A DNA stretch of 64,000 bases from Adiantum capillus-veneris (GCA_014529385.2 CM043943.1:157599247-157663246), one strand, 5' to 3'; positions 10,311 through 23,647 are shown, numbered from the stretch's first letter. Numbers and translations are program-made. The notes: a model not told the origin generated them from the sequence alone.

Positions 10311-11782
10311 ATGTTTGGCCGCCGTCCTGCCCAAAGTGATAACACTAAGTACTATGACATCCTGGGAGTCCCCAAAACCTGCTCGGCTGACGAGCTCAAG
10401 AAGGCCTATCGCAAAGCTGCTATTGTGAACCACCCCGACAAAGGCGGCGATCCAGAGAAAGTAATCTTCTTCGTGGTGGAAGCTACAGTTTGTGGATGTA
10501 TTACTGATTCTCATCTGCGTATATCAAGAAAGCGGTCCTTTTTGTTATTTGAATATAGTCTGTAGACTGTTAGATGGATGTATAAGATGCAGTTAGTGTA
10601 AGATGGCTGAATTGTTTTTATAATTTAATTCGATAATATGTGCTTGCAATAGTCCATGTTGTTGAAGGTTTGTGCCATATTTCCTACATGCGGTTCTTTG
10701 CTTTTGTGTTGATGATCTTTTCAAGGGGGTCTTCTTGTAGTCTCCTCATTCATGGTTGGTTTGACACAGTTTAAGGAGCTTGCACAGGCATACGAGGTTC
10801 TAAGTGATCCGGAAAAGAGGGATATTTATGATCAGTACGGCGAAGATGCACTCAAAGAAGGCATGGGTGCAGGAGGACCCTCTATGAATCCATTTGATAT
10901 TTTTGAGTCATTTTTTGGTGGAGGTGCAAGCCATCCGTTTGGAGGTTGGTCCTGGGTCATCGATGTTCATACGCCAACTATTATGTGCCTATTACAAGAA
11001 TTATCTATTTATAAAAATGAATCTTTTTAGGGAGTCATTGCAGTGGTAGGCCCTGCAAAACAGTCACGTAACAGCTGCTCTTACCTAATGTTTTTTAATT
11101 TCAGACTTTGGAAGAGGTAGCAGTAGTAGAGGCCGCAGGAAGCGTAGAGGTGAAGATGTGGTGCATCCCCTCAAAGTCTCTCTGGAGGATGTTTACAATG
11201 GAACTTCGAAGAAGCTTTCGCTGTCAAGAAATATATTGTGTCCCAAATGCAAAGGGTGACTCGGCGTCTGCGTAGTTTGTTTCTGTTATGGTTTTTATGC
11301 AAAGTATGCATAACTGTAAATTATGGTTACGTGCAGGAAGGGATCAAAGTCTGGTGCAAGTGGTCGGTGTGGAGGCTGCCAGGGGCAGGGTATGAAAGTA
11401 AGCATCCGCCAAATTGGACCTGGCATGATCCAGCAAATGCAGCATGTGTGTCCTGATTGCAAAGGGTCAGGTGGGGACCAAATTACTGACTCTCTCTTAC
11501 TTATTGTTTGTCATGAATGTGGACATGATTCGTCTGATTGTCTGGATACTTTTTGTAAAGAAGTCTAGACACCACGGTTTTGGATTTGTTGTGATCGTGA
11601 TTTCCATTGTCACGAATGGCAAAAGCTCCCTGTTTTTTTGGTTTTGTTTTATTTAGTATGTCTTTATCTTGACTACCTGGGCTGGTAACTGGCATTAGAG
11701 ACTTAAGAGTTGATTGCATGGAGGTTGCATACGGATAAAAAGTCCCCCTTCTGATGGGCTCTGGCATCTGGCCTTTTGCCGT

Positions 11783-11845
<63 letters not shown>

Positions 11846-13241
11846 GTGTGTATGTATGTAGGTATACATGTGCACTCACACATTATTATATCTCACTTAA
11901 ATGATTAGTCTTGCAGGTCGTTTTGGCTTTCTGTAGATGACATAAGTACATTCCCTCCCTCCCTCTCACATACGTTATGGAAATAGAGAAACTTGTGTTG
12001 TGGTCATAAGCAGATAGTCATTTTGTGTTGCATGCCACATGCCTCTCGTTGTTGGCAACTTAATGTGCTTTTCTGCTTAGTCCTCCAGTTCTTCTTTTCA
12101 CTATTACAAAGTGAAGGTTTGAACATCGTTCCTTTGGGTACTGTCAGGGGAAAGCATCAGTGAAAGGGACAAGTGTGGTCAGTGCAAAGGTGGCAAAGTG
12201 ATGCAGGACAAGAAAGTGCTGGAGGTGCATGTGGAGAAAGGAAAGCAGCATGGCCAGAAAATAGTCTTTAGAGGTGAAGCAGATGAGGCGGTGCGTGTTG
12301 TTACATGCAAAAATTGGATCGGTTTCCTTGTAGTTTTTTCTGGTTTGGGCTAACCTGCTGTTGATGATTGAACATTGAATGGTTCAGCCTGACACTGAAA
12401 CTGGAGATATAGTCTTTGTGCTTCAATTGAAGGATCATACAAAGTTCAAGAGGAAAGGAGATGATTTGTTTGTTGACCACAGTCTCACGCTGACAGAGGC
12501 ATTGTGTGGGTTTCAATTTGCACTAACTCACCTTGATGGACGGCAGCTGCTTGTTAAGGCCAACCCAGGGGAGGTGATCAAGCCAGGTATATTTACTATT
12601 AAGTGAAAGCTATTGTTGGGAATACTAATAGATGGTGTTAAACAAGACCCACGGCATGTGTTTTATCTACATATGTACGTATGTATGTATGCATAATGGA
12701 GCTGTATGTATGATGTAGCTGATGGCTATATTGACTTGTGGATGACTACCATGGGTTTATACCTTGCACTTTCTTTCAAAGGTGTATCTTGGCATATCCT
12801 AGATTCATCTAGGTATTTTTATATGTGTGTGTGTGTATTTGGTGGTGGTGTTCGTTATGGTTTTTTTGGGTCCATAGTGTTGGATTTTACTTACTATATG
12901 AGCATCTCACAGGGCAAAGCAAATGTATCAATCATGAGGGAATGCCAATGTATCAGAGGCCTATCATGAAGGGCAACCTTTACATCCAGTTTCAAGTGGA
13001 GTTTCCGGAGGCCGGGGCCCTCTCTCCCGACCAGTGCCTGTCCCTGAAAGCCATTTTACCATCCAGGTCAGCACCCAAATTGAGTCAAGCGACCGTTGAT
13101 GAGTGTGAGGAAACTATTTTGTATGATGTGAACATGGAGGAGGAAACAAGGCGACGGCAACAACAGCATCAAGCAGAAGCCTATGAAGAGGATGATGATG
13201 AGGATGCGGGAGGTCAAAGGGTTCAATGTACTCAACAGTAG
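10311..13241 (+). CDS. DNAJA (ATJ2/ATJ3-like): Type-A DnaJ (HSP40) co-chaperone, CaaX-terminated
   Basis: Seven exons join in phase: 10311-10460, 10770-10944, 11105-11255, 11337-11470, 12148-12290, 12388-12586 and 12913-13241, giving 426 residues. The J domain (1-75) has the HPD motif at 41-43, which stimulates HSP70 ATPase activity. A Gly/Phe-rich linker follows ([18 protein letters not shown]). Four CxxCxG zinc motifs start at Cys154, Cys170, Cys197 and Cys213. The two beta-sandwich substrate-binding domains come next, then an acidic tail ending CTQQ, a CaaX box for farnesylation in plant DnaJA proteins. Length and order match the cytosolic ATJ2/ATJ3 family. ATG at 10311 gives the expected MFGR start, and all splice phases agree. 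The protein should assist HSP70 in folding and stress tolerance. Intron 4 (677 bp) contains an AC microsatellite. No lesion is seen. Confidence 0.95.
11784..11842. repeat. (AC)n microsatellite in DnaJ intron 4
   Basis: About 29 uninterrupted AC units, well inside the intron between 11470 and 12148, so no coding effect is expected. Confidence 0.98.
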
Positions 13242-15030
13242 TTCTGTTGAGATGTTTATTGTATTGTATTTTGAAGCATATACACCTTTTGAGAAGGCGC
13301 TCATATGTGATACTTGTTTTGTGTCTACTTTTTGTCATTTTTATGGCTTTCTTTTTCAAGGGATTAAGGGTATAATCGGTTAGAAAGGTTTTGCGACAGC
13401 GGGTGGCTTTGGAGATGTTTGTGATCATGAATGCTTGGCTGGCAATAATATGGCTAACGAATGTCTTGCAGATTTCAATGCGTTATTACTTTGTAATCAT
13501 TTTGAACTGTGGTTCATGACGAAGTAGTTTCCTTGCCTCCTTGGCTGCCTGTTTATGGTGATTACTGAGCTGCTTATTTCAGGTGATTGCTTCAGGTGTC
13601 CTTGTTTGTTTGTTTTGCTGCTTGCGGCTAGTTGTGATGAACTAGGGGATCTTGCATTTGGCACTATTAATTTCTATTGGTCATATTGCTTGCTGCTAGT
13701 TGTGATGAATTACGGTATCTTGCATTTGTGCTACTGCTCATTTATGGCCATTGTAGAGGTGGTCTATTTTGTTTAAAGTAAATTTATTGTGCTACATCGT
13801 GCACTTGATAAGTACATACCCTAGCCATGAAACTATGTTGAAGAGACAAGATTTCATGCTCATACATCAGTGTAGAGGTGCGAAATTTCTCTCATTGTTC
13901 AATTTTTGTTGTGACAACCTTTTGGTATGCTCAGACTTATGGCATGGACAATGAGGAGCCATTTAGGCCTTTCGTTAAGATGACAAGTTTACTCCTCTGA
14001 AACATTAATGATGGATATTAGGCACCAAGCCCCATCCTGTGTGCTGTCTATCTTGAGGTCTTGGTATTTGCTTGCGAAGCTTTTTGCCGTGCTCCTTGAA
14101 ACAAGGTGCAGATGCTTAAAGAGGTGATGAAGATGGTGTCGTGTAATAGCACAACATTTTTGCTGATTTGATGGTCCTCAAAGTTGGAAAATATATCTGG
14201 GCTGGAGGACATTAGTCTCAGCCTGCATGTTGAAAACATCACAAACAATTTTTGAAAGACTGCTCAATGTTGAGTTGAAGTTGCTAAAAGTGATCGCGGA
14301 AAATATGTTGGTGAATATTAGCAAATGACATGAACACGTCATTTGCTCATTGAGTTTGCGGGGCGAAAGTTTTGAAGGATTTATCTTTTCGGTTGTGCGG
14401 TCTTTGTGTGGACATGGACTAACCAACTAATATTTTGGAGTTCCTAAAAAACTAAGGGTAGATCTCATCAGTCTGTCTCATTTTAATGGTGCTCTAGTCC
14501 TTTATGCCATTCGTTCATGTAGTTTAGAAGCCAAAGCTAAAGTTTGGGCTTGCTAGCTTTGCCTCAAGTAACGGAGCATAGCCTTATCAGTCCCTGTAAT
14601 TGAAGGCACAGTGGTTTTCCTTTCTACCCCACCCCAGCCTGCACTAGTGAAGGAATTTTGTTGATGAGAGCCTTTACTATGCATTGGTTGATTAGAAATC
14701 ATGTGGGCCATATGACATCTAGGAAGTGGTCATTAGAGCATTTGTACGCGTTGCCAAAATAAACAAGTGACCTAGTTTTGTTGTCGCTAAGTCAAGATGT
14801 GTGATTTTGACTTTTACAAGCCAAAAAGCTTGAATGTGAGCAAAAAGTTTTTAAAAAAGAACCATGTTACAGGGATCATGTGGAGTGTAGCTCTTGAACT
14901 TACAATGGACAGCCTCACAACGCACACATATTCTTCAATACTACTTACTCAATACTACTACTGGGTCTACTCCAAAACCCCATTAATTAGTCATTGAGAT
15001 TCTAAACGAATCTGGAATTGAAAGTAAAAA
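13242..15030. other. DnaJ 3' flank and spacer, no second gene seen
   Basis: The beginning should include the DnaJ 3' UTR. A diverged tandem duplication of about 67 bases (gctagttgtgatgaa...atcttgcattt) lies at about 13620-13730. No open frame here looks like a protein, and codon-like structure is absent. Confidence 0.6.
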
Positions 15031-15500
15031 ACTATCTGCATGTCGCTATCAGCGCCTTGCGCAGGCCGTTCACATGCTCGTTTGTACTTGTACATGCGTC
15101 TCCCTCGACACAAAACTGCCTGTTCGATTGGCTTCTGTCTCTGCTCTCGGCACAACTACTCGCACCATCCTGTGTCTCTCTTGCAAGGGCCTCGGGAATC
15201 GCTCCATTAGCAAAGCTGAAATCCTCTCCTTGATCCCCTTTCCTTGGATCGTCGCAGAGCCCTTCCGTCATCTGGGTGCTTCTCCGTCTCAGCCACGCGA
15301 AGCAGGACAGCAGAAACGAGAGACAGAGAGCCACTGCCTCGCAACGGGAGTCTGCAGCTCTGCGCCTATGCCTCTTGCACCCTGCAATCTGTGGATCCGC
15401 CCCTCCCTGCACGGCAAGACACCTGGAAACCAAAGCGCAGAGAGGTCCTCCACACGTTCCCTTTTGATTTGTTGAAATTCGCAAAATTCGCAACACCCCT
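15031..15500. other. GC-rich island with several overlapping open frames
   Basis: Base composition rises sharply relative to flanking AT-rich DNA. Open frames of 133 and 110 residues on + and 154 residues on - overlap here, none with a recognisable domain. GC-rich DNA has few stop codons, so long frames on both strands are expected by chance. It could be the first exon or promoter of an unrecognised gene, or a transposon fragment. Confidence 0.35.
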
Positions 15501-15691
15501 TGTATTATGTAGCAAATCCCAAAATGGCCATCAAATTTTCAAAAATTCCCAACATACCCCTGGTTGCTTTTCATAAGAAGAGTGATTGTTTATTATAAAA
15601 GATGCCAAAACTAAAAATTGAGTCGGTGGTCATATTTTTTAAACATAATTTCATTTTTTGAAACCTAATTCATGACAAATTATTGTCAAAG

Positions 15692-15831
15692 AAGAATAAA
15701 GATTAAAAAATCTAGAAGAATCCAACCAAAATAGATACAACTGCGTTTGAGAGATATTTTTGGAAGAATAAACAAAAAATCTAGAAGAATCCAACCAAAA
15801 TAGATACAACTGCGTTTGAGAGATATTTTTG
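15692..15831. repeat. Tandem duplication of about 68-71 bp
   Basis: The unit containing atctagaagaatccaaccaa and ending gagatatttttg occurs twice, with starts offset by 68 bases in the core. It lies in AT-rich non-coding DNA. Confidence 0.9.
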
Positions 15832-15849
15832 TAATTTGCTTGAATCAAA

Positions 15850-17540
15850 TCTCCAAAGATAATATCACGTATTGGCGATCACCCCGACTCGCGCACGCTC
15901 CCTTTGGTTGGCCGCCTGCATAAAAACCCCAAACAAAAATCCCAAATCAATAAAGGAAAAGTCTCCCTTTTGCTTTTCCCTCTCTCTCAACCCAAGGATC
16001 TTTCAATATTCCCTTTTATTGAACTTAAAAAGAACGTTTTGGCCACCTACTGATTTTCACATAGCACTAGGTGCCTCTACCTTATCCCACTACTATTAAT
16101 GTGTTCAAGATATAAGCACTTGCGTTGTATTTCATAAAACACGAGACCATTCAATTGGCTTTTCAGTACTTTATTGATTGCATACTTTTAAAGGTCCTTT
16201 CCTCGTAAAATGTGCGACCATGTATGACAAAAACAGTAAGTTGCCTTTAATAGGGCATTGCCCCATTTGATGGGCATGGCTATAAGTGGTAAAGAAGATT
16301 CTTTTGATTAAAATCGATCTCAAGATTTTTGTGGAACTCAAAAATTTATGAACAAAGATTCGTGAGTTTATCATGAAAGGATCCAGAACAATAACAATCT
16401 CCTAAAATATCTTCAGGTGGAAGACCTTTTCTGGAAAATAGTCAATCCCCTTACTATCATCAACTAAGCCTAGAATCATTCTTCTCTCTTTTCTACAAAA
16501 AGACATAAGCACTGGTCCATAGTTTTCAAAGGTCAATTTATAGGATTGGTACTTTGCCTTTAGATTTCAAGTATTTACAACCCAGCTTACAATGTCCAAG
16601 GAAACCACAAAAGACTTCTTTTTCAAAAAGGCCAAGTCTTCTTCTATTAATGCTTGAGTGATAAAGGAAAATAAAAATTCTCAACACACTTTCGGCAACT
16701 TAGCAAAGCACATAATCAAACCAAAATTCACCCTATCCTATTTATTTAAACTCCATAAGTCTCAAAATGAACCAAGAGCTTAGCATAGAACCCTAAGGTC
16801 CCCTAGATTACTCAGTAAATCCAATAAGAAGCAATAGGTAGCCCTCCTTTCAAGTAATTAGGAACACATATTCAAACTCGTAAGATCTAGATTCTTCTCG
16901 AAGTCAAATTTTACACAGTAGTATTCAATCATCCAAAAACCCTAAAAAAACAGAGGGTATCAAAAAGCTCAAACTAAATGCGATCAATAATAATTCCCAG
17001 CAAGCAAATGATTATCCAATCTGAAACAAGCAACAAGGTATGATCTATAGCCACTTGTTTTTTCTATTTTTTAAGAAATTGAGAGAGGCTATACACTAAA
17101 ACCCAATCTCAGAGGCTAGGTAAAACCTAATCCATATTAGTTGGGCAAGTTCCAGTCACTACAACTCACCAGTGAGCTACACTTGAAAGTAGCTTATGTC
17201 ATTCAAACACTTAAAGCCGACAAAAGGCTAGTGGCTAAAGATTACACAAAGTAAAAGTACTGCATATTAGATTCAATAGCTCCCACAAGCTAGGAAACCA
17301 TAATTTAAGCCAAAAATTTAAAAACATAATGTATCACCAAAAAGACACAGTCAATCCCAAGAAGGCCTATTATCCAAAATTTAATCATAGCCATGAATCA
17401 GTACAATACAAGGGAGCTAGTAGCCCCATGATTTCACCATGCCAAAGCCACCACTAGCCAGGATCAAGTAAATCTTAGCAAGGTTAAAATTGGTGTGCAC
17501 AGATACCCAAAATACTCTCTAGCCTAGTACCAATCAGTGT
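15850..17540. other. AT-rich spacer, nothing recognised
   Basis: No protein-like open frame and no long repeat shared with other parts of the window were found. Confidence 0.55.
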
Positions 17541-17546
17541 TCCACC

Positions 17547-17780
17547 TCAGCGTGCATTAAATGGATCGCACCTACCTGACCACTTCCAAGTCCAACAACT
17601 AAATTTTTTAGACTGGTGCCCTAGCTCTGCATCATCACCATCGTCATCCTCATTGTCCCACTCCTCATCTTCATCTTCGTCCTCTTCTTCCTCTCTCCAT
17701 GAAGGCGGCCAAGGAAATAATCTTCTTGTAACTGTCCTTGGAATGTGATGTTTCCTCCCTCCAAGTAGAAAAATGAAGGG
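17547..17780 (-). other. Possible acidic terminal exon or gene remnant
   Basis: On the minus strand one frame reads HHIPRTVTRRLFPWPPSW, then a run of Glu/Asp (REEEEDEDEDEEWDNEDDDG), then GHQSKKFSC, and stops at a TGA at 17547-17549. The mixed basic-then-acidic layout looks more like a genuine protein tail than random sequence, but there is no upstream exon I can link to it and no family I recognise. Confidence 0.25.
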
Positions 17781-17852
17781 TACACTATGTTAAAGTATTA
17801 ACTTCTTTATAAAATGAGGGGTACACTATGTTAGATTATTAACTTCTTTATG
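17771..17852. repeat. Two tandem copies of a 41-bp unit
   Basis: aaatgaagggtacactatgt starts at 17771 and a variant, aaatgaggggtacactatgt, at 17812. Both continue with ...attaacttctttat. Confidence 0.9.
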
Positions 17853-20200
17853 AAATGCTCTACAAGTGTGAATCACATTCCTTGAACACAAGCTCTCATT
17901 TCCTTACACACACGTGCTCTCTACACACCCACATCATGACTTTAACACTAGTCCTGTAATTGAAGACTCAAGTGTCTTGAGACGCTAAAATGTTTTGTTT
18001 CCCTACCAAGTTTTTGCAATTTATTTGTCAAGCTAGAAAGAAGTTCTTTACACCTTGCTTCTAGCAAAGTTGGTTATGAGGGAAAGAAAACATTGGATTT
18101 TTCTCCATGTCAAAATACAAGCCCTATGGAAAGAATTATGGTAAGTTCTAAGTTGTAAATTTTAGTAAAATTTCAAGTTGTTTTGCCCAAAAAATCATAA
18201 AATTCTTATATCTTTTTGTAGAGATGTCCTCTTTCATGTTTGTAAAGCCAGGCTTTAGTACTTAGTGTTATGAAACAATGGAATGCTCTTCAAAGACTAG
18301 CTTCCAAGTCACATGTAAGTTATAGACATAATTTCATACTTGAGCACGTGTTGAATAAGGGCATAATTTTGTTCTTTCAAAGGTTCCCTCCTAGAATTGG
18401 GGCTATTCTAGTGCAGTTTGACAACTACAAATGACTTTATATGCTGAAACCAAGAAATAATGTAAATTTTCAGCTCCCTAACTTGGTTAAATCTCGTTGC
18501 TTGAACTTGATCTTGAAATTTTTATTGTACAAAAACTCTTGAAAATCTTGAGTCCTCCATAATAACATTGAAACCAAAGTTTTACGTGCTCAATTATGTC
18601 CGTACCGTGTACTTTGATACATCTAGTTCATCTACGTGGAAAGTTTGATATAGTTGAGTTTTTGAATGCTTATGTCTCTAGTTCAAAGAATCAAAGCTCT
18701 ATACACAAGAAAAAGATGGAAGTGTAGAGGACTCAAGCTAGCGAAGATCTCACTTGTGACGTTGTGTGTGTGCACACACATACACACTCATATGCATATG
18801 TATGTGCATGCAAAATCTAAGAGTGTGTTGCATGTGTGTTATTGGTTCCTCTATATACACGAGAAAGGGGAGAGGTCGACAAAAGTAGGAAGGCTATTTA
18901 TAGCCCACTATCTCATTAGATGAGGTGCGTTGAAATCCACCCATTTTCATGTTATTAACATTACCCATTGCAATTGTTCTTAGGAGGGGGTTTTAGCTAT
19001 CTAAGTACCTCAAGAACCGAATAAGTCATAAAAGTAGGATTCTATACGATGATCCACATGTAACCAACAACCGGGGCATCATTTTTCTCACTAATATATG
19101 AACTTACAATTGGAGGCTTGCTTAAAATAGACATCCAAAGTTGTAAAGTTTGATTCGAAAAAAACCTCCCACTCACATTTGGCATTATCGGGTTTCCAAA
19201 TAACCAAAGTTGATTGGCAAGTATTTTTCCAAGCAAGGTAAGTGAGTGTGTGTATGTGTGTATACGGTTATATGAGAAACCAATGTAACCTTACCCTTTT
19301 TGTACACCAATAGAATAGTGGTAGCCAAATGAGCTATTGATTGTGTTTAAGAGTAAAAGCCAATGGCCCGTATCAACATTAACACTAGTTTGGTACCAAA
19401 ACAGTACACTTAAGTGTTCTTTTTTTACAAATTGAAATTAAATGCTACTTGCATTAGACATTGAAAACTCTCTTGACATGCTTAAACGTGTTAGCTAGAT
19501 GGTCTTTAAAAAATATAACCTTGTATTTTAGAAGCCACCATGATCAAGAACTATACTCATCAAGTTGACCCTCATAAAACTGCGATTAATTCTTTGAAGA
19601 AATTAACTTTATAAGCTCCAGAAAAAACGAAGCGGCCTTGTAGAAAATTTTAGGTGAATTTTCCATAGTTGTGGTAGAGGTAATTGAAATTTTCATGTGC
19701 AAAAAAATTCACTCAAGAGTATATAAAATAATGGAAAGTTCTATGTGTTTGATATGGCCATTTCAAGCATATCGTTGTATACAAATAAAAAACATGTTTT
19801 TGATGTATTTGTGAGTTTTAAAATGTGATATATTGCTCATTTTTTCCAGTGAGGACTCAAAGTAGCAAGTAGAAGGACTTTGGTATGCCACAATTATTGA
19901 ATCATTTCAAATATTCAAAATTGTGCAAGAGAAAGCTTTGATATTTGAATTCCTCACAACCTCATCATTGCTTGGCTCAAACTATGGTGATTGTGAAGGC
20001 ATTTAAAGAACCTCTTTGTGCACACTAAGATCGGACTTGTTGGACCTACATGCAACCTTGCTTACATACTATGCACTAAAGGATGTAAAAGGTAGGTACC
20101 TCTAGGCGTTCGTTTTTTTGTTGAGATTTGTACATTTATGAAATTACTTATGGTACTTGAAGCTTCTTCTAAGATGAAAACAAAGGCATTTTCCCTTTCG
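17853..20200. other. AT-rich spacer, nothing recognised
   Basis: Only short open frames without recognisable motifs. No LTR ends or terminal repeats were found here. Confidence 0.55.
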
Positions 20201-20234
20201 GCTTGGGTTGAATTCACTAATGTGAGACATCATA

Positions 20235-21290
20235 TTGGCAGTTTTGTTTGTGAATCTTGAAATAGGACTAGTAAGCTCGTCGCTCCCATATAAGAAACAA
20301 CTCCTGGCCAAACTGTTTGCCGATGATTCTTTGTTGTTCCTAAAAGCCACCCCTCACATACTCAGAAAGACTCTAAAGATAGTGCAAACATTCTCAGGCT
20401 CTAAATGCAACATTGAGAAGTTAAGACTGATCTTCCTCTTAGAAAATGATGCATTTGTCTTGCTTGATTGGAAATGAGAAATTATCTCTAAAGGTATAGT
20501 GTTTGCCACCTTGAAGGCCCTCTAGGAGTAGGAATCTTTGACAAACAAAATTTCTGGTGGATCATTGAACAAATTAGGAGCAAGATGAGACGATGGGAAC
20601 ATGCGCTTCTCCTCTTCCATAGCAGAGTGAAGTTAATCAATTCATTCATGATCCCGCATTTATCCTTCTTCTCTCCAATCATGAAAATGAACAAATGCAA
20701 TTGGAAATAGCTCCTAAAGCTTGTGAAACATTTCTTATGGAAAAATAATATGTGGTGGTGGGGAAATGGGAGTGGGTTGGTAGAGCCAAGGAGTAGGGTG
20801 AATTGGGATGCTCAACCCAACGATACATGCGGAGGCCCAATGTGCCAATTTTGTGGTGTCAATAGAGAACTATGATCAAGCTTGCGCCATTATGACATGG
20901 GATACGATATAAAAGGTAAAGCTGTTCTCCCAAGGGGACCCATAGAAAGAGGTAGGAGCTCATGACAAATTGCTAACACCACTTTGGGCTTACATGAAAC
21001 TAGGTGGCAACACGGGTGAGCTCGAGCATAAATGTGCCAAAGCATCAGAAGCTCTAGAATGGGGGGAGATGTCCGCTTGGCTCTCTAAGATTGGATGTGA
21101 TTCAATAAGACCCTTCTAAAGAAACAACCAAAAGAATCAACAATAAAGGATTAACACATCTAACTCAGTTTTGGGACAGAAGTAGCCAAACCTGGAAAGA
21201 AGAAGACCAACTGGCTATCCAATAAAACCTCAACGGAAATGAAATTTTTCTAGTGAATAGAGTGGTTGAAGGTCTAAGTAATGTTTTACT
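20235..21290 (+). mobile_element. LINE reverse-transcriptase fragment
   Basis: The frame from 20235 contains KLFADDSLLFLKAT, the F/YADD catalytic motif of non-LTR reverse transcriptases, followed by SGSKCN. A shifted frame downstream gives RSKMRRWEHALLLFHSRVKL and NSFMIPHLSFF, the region just after the RT palm in plant LINE ORF2. Frame changes and stops show it is dead. The 5' part is missing and the end is not sharp; it may run into the copia fragment at about 21300. Confidence 0.75.
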
Positions 21291-21303
21291 GCCTATTTAG
21301 AAT

Positions 21304-23255
21304 TTGATTGGAAAGAGGCCACAGTCACAGGTTTTGAGTGGACCACAAGAGTCATCTTCTCGTGGCTCTGTTGAGAAGCCATGGAATGGTAGACTACGTA
21401 CGCAGGTTACTCCACCAGCAGGTACAGGGAATGTATCACGAAAAGGAAAGGAAAAGGTTGATGAACCTCCCTTTATGGCTGATGCATGATTAGGTTTTTC
21501 ACATGTAGACATGGATTCAGATGGTTCTGAACAAAGTCTTGATGAGGAATTTGAATTCCGGCTGTTAGGACACCTGGTGTAAGGAAAGTACAAGAAGATG
21601 CTAGAGGGCAAAGGAGTGACCCAGGACCGCGCAAATCTAACAGAGTCAGAAATCCAGTTCAGAAATTGACTTATGATGGGTATCTAGCGCATCACCAAGC
21701 CTACATGGCTAAGGTGATACAGGATGTGGAGCCCACATGTTTTGAGGATGCAGTTGGAAATGTGCATTGGGATGATGCAATGAATGAAGAGATAGCTGCA
21801 TTGGAAGCAAAACGATACATGGGAGTTGGTGCCATTGCCAAGTGGCAAGAAAGCTATTGGTTGTAAATGGGTGTATAAAACCAAGCATAAGGCTGATGGT
21901 AACATTGAGTGTCACAAGGCAAGGCTGGTCGCAAAGGGCTATGCACAGACATATGGCATAGACTATGAGGAGACCTTTGCTCCAGTGGCAAAGATGATGA
22001 CTGTGAGAGCTGTCATAGCAGTAGCTGCATCTAGAGGATGGATTATGCATCAAATGGATGTAAAGAATTCCTTCTTGAATGGTGAGTTGCAAGAGGAAGT
22101 GTATATGGATCAGCCACCTGGTTATGTCCATCCAGGTTACCCAGATCATGTATGCAGGCTTCTCAAAGCTTTGTATGGTTTGAAGCAGGGCTCTAGAGCA
22201 TGGTATGACAGGATTGCCAAGTATCTTGTCAGTATTGGGTTTAGGAGAGCTCATGCTGATCATTCACTCTATGTACGTGAGAGTGATGTGGGGATTGTGG
22301 TCATTACCATATATGTAGATGACCTTATTATTGTGGGTGACAATGCTATGGAGATTGACCATGTGAAGAGTCTTCTCAAACAGGAGTTTGAAATGAAAGA
22401 CTTGGGTGAGTTGCGCTACTTTCTTGGCATTGAGGTGATCAGGACTCTAGAGGGTGTATGGTTGTCACAGAGAAAGTATGCTTTGGACATGTTGTCAAAG
22501 TATGGTATGGCTGATTGTAAGCCAATTTCTATTCCCTTGGATGTGAATGCAAAGCTGAGTGCAGAGAAGGGTGATGTTGTTGAGGATGTCAAGATGTACA
22601 GGAAGATTGTGGGTAGTCTAATTTACTTGACTATCACGAGGCTAGACTTGATGGAGAGTCAGTTCATGCAGCTTCCGAGGAAGCCACATTTGGATGGAGT
22701 ACGACGCACACTTCGGTATGTGCAAGGGACCCTTGACTACGCATTGTTCTATCCAGCAGATGCGCCATTAGCATTGTATGGGTATACAGATGCAGATTGG
22801 GCAGGTAGCATTGTTGATAGGAGATCTACGAGTGGCTTCATGTTCTCTTTTGGGAGTGCTGCTGTTACTTGGAGCAGCAAAAAGCAGCCTACGGTTGCTT
22901 TATCAAGCACAGAGGCCGAGTACAGAGGTGCAGCAGTTGTGGCGTGTGAGGTAGCTTGGCTACGCACATTACTTGAGGACTTGGGAGTGCAGGTGGACCA
23001 GCAGATTTTCATCCATTGTGACAACCTCAACAGCATGCAGTTGGCTAGGAACCCAGTGTTCCATGCCAGGATCAAGCACATAGAGGTCCATTAACACTAC
23101 GTTTGAGAGTGAGTGTTGGCGGGCGACATCGACTTGGTCTACGTCAGCATAGAGGAGCAGCTAGTGGACATCTTTACCAAGGCCCTTGGAGCTGAGAAGC
23201 TTCGACGTTTTCGGACTATGCTTGGACTCTGCGACATGCGGAGCTCGAGGGGGAG
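21304..23255 (+). pseudogene. Ty1/copia pol fragment: RT and RNase H
   Basis: The main open frame (21826-23094, 422 codons) carries the copia RT: KARLVAKGYAQ, FAPVAKM, MDVKNSFLNGEL, YVDDLIIVG (catalytic) and KDLGELRYFLGIEV. RNase H follows (YGYTDADWAG, SSTEAEYRGAA). Just upstream, broken frames (21304-21866) match the variable linker between integrase and RT. A few codons are deleted near TRLDLMESQF, and a stop occurs after KHIEVH. Beyond it the frame still encodes VDIFTKALG, the usual copia C terminus. Gag, protease and integrase are absent, so this is the 3' half of an old element. Confidence 0.9.
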
Positions 23256-23413
23256 TGTTGAGATGTCGAGTTCTACATCTTGAGCTGGCATCCACTACGG
23301 GTCTTGGCCGCTTACGACATTTACTCACTGGCGCGTTAGGTGACCGACATGGAGGATCTCTTCCAGTGATTCTACAGCTGGACTACACTTATAGTGCCAG
23401 CCTAGTAGGCTTC
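23256..23413 (+). repeat. Start of the + copia 3' LTR, interrupted
   Basis: A polypurine tract (gagggggag) ending at 23255 is followed by TGTTGAGATG, the typical start of a copia 3' LTR. The LTR is cut at 23413 by the reverse copia element and appears to resume at 29137-29141 (GCTTC duplicated). I cannot define its far end. Confidence 0.7.
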
Positions 23414-23647
23414 TGTAGAGTGCGTAGGTGATGGAGAAAGTAGGAAAGAAGACTACACACACACACCAACACACATCGAGACACACATACACACAATCGT
23501 TACCCTACAGCAGCCATTCAACGAGCTGCTCTTCTCTTCTTCTTCTCTTTTGAACTATTATCCAAAGTATATTTACAACATAGTGTAGTCAGTGTCCAGC
23601 CGCCCATAGCACAATGGACATATTCTTTAACATCATATTCTTTAACA
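23414..23647 (-). repeat. 3' LTR of the - copia element
   Basis: Pairs with 28905-29136. It contains an AC-rich stretch and a short duplicated ttctttaacatcatattctt at its end. The adjacent bases 23648-23660 (ctccccctcaagc) are the complement of the polypurine tract. Confidence 0.95.

Noticed and set aside
15032-15496. 154-codon frame on - strand in the GC-rich island
   Set aside because: Long frames occur on both strands at once, as GC-rich DNA produces by chance; no domain or splice support.
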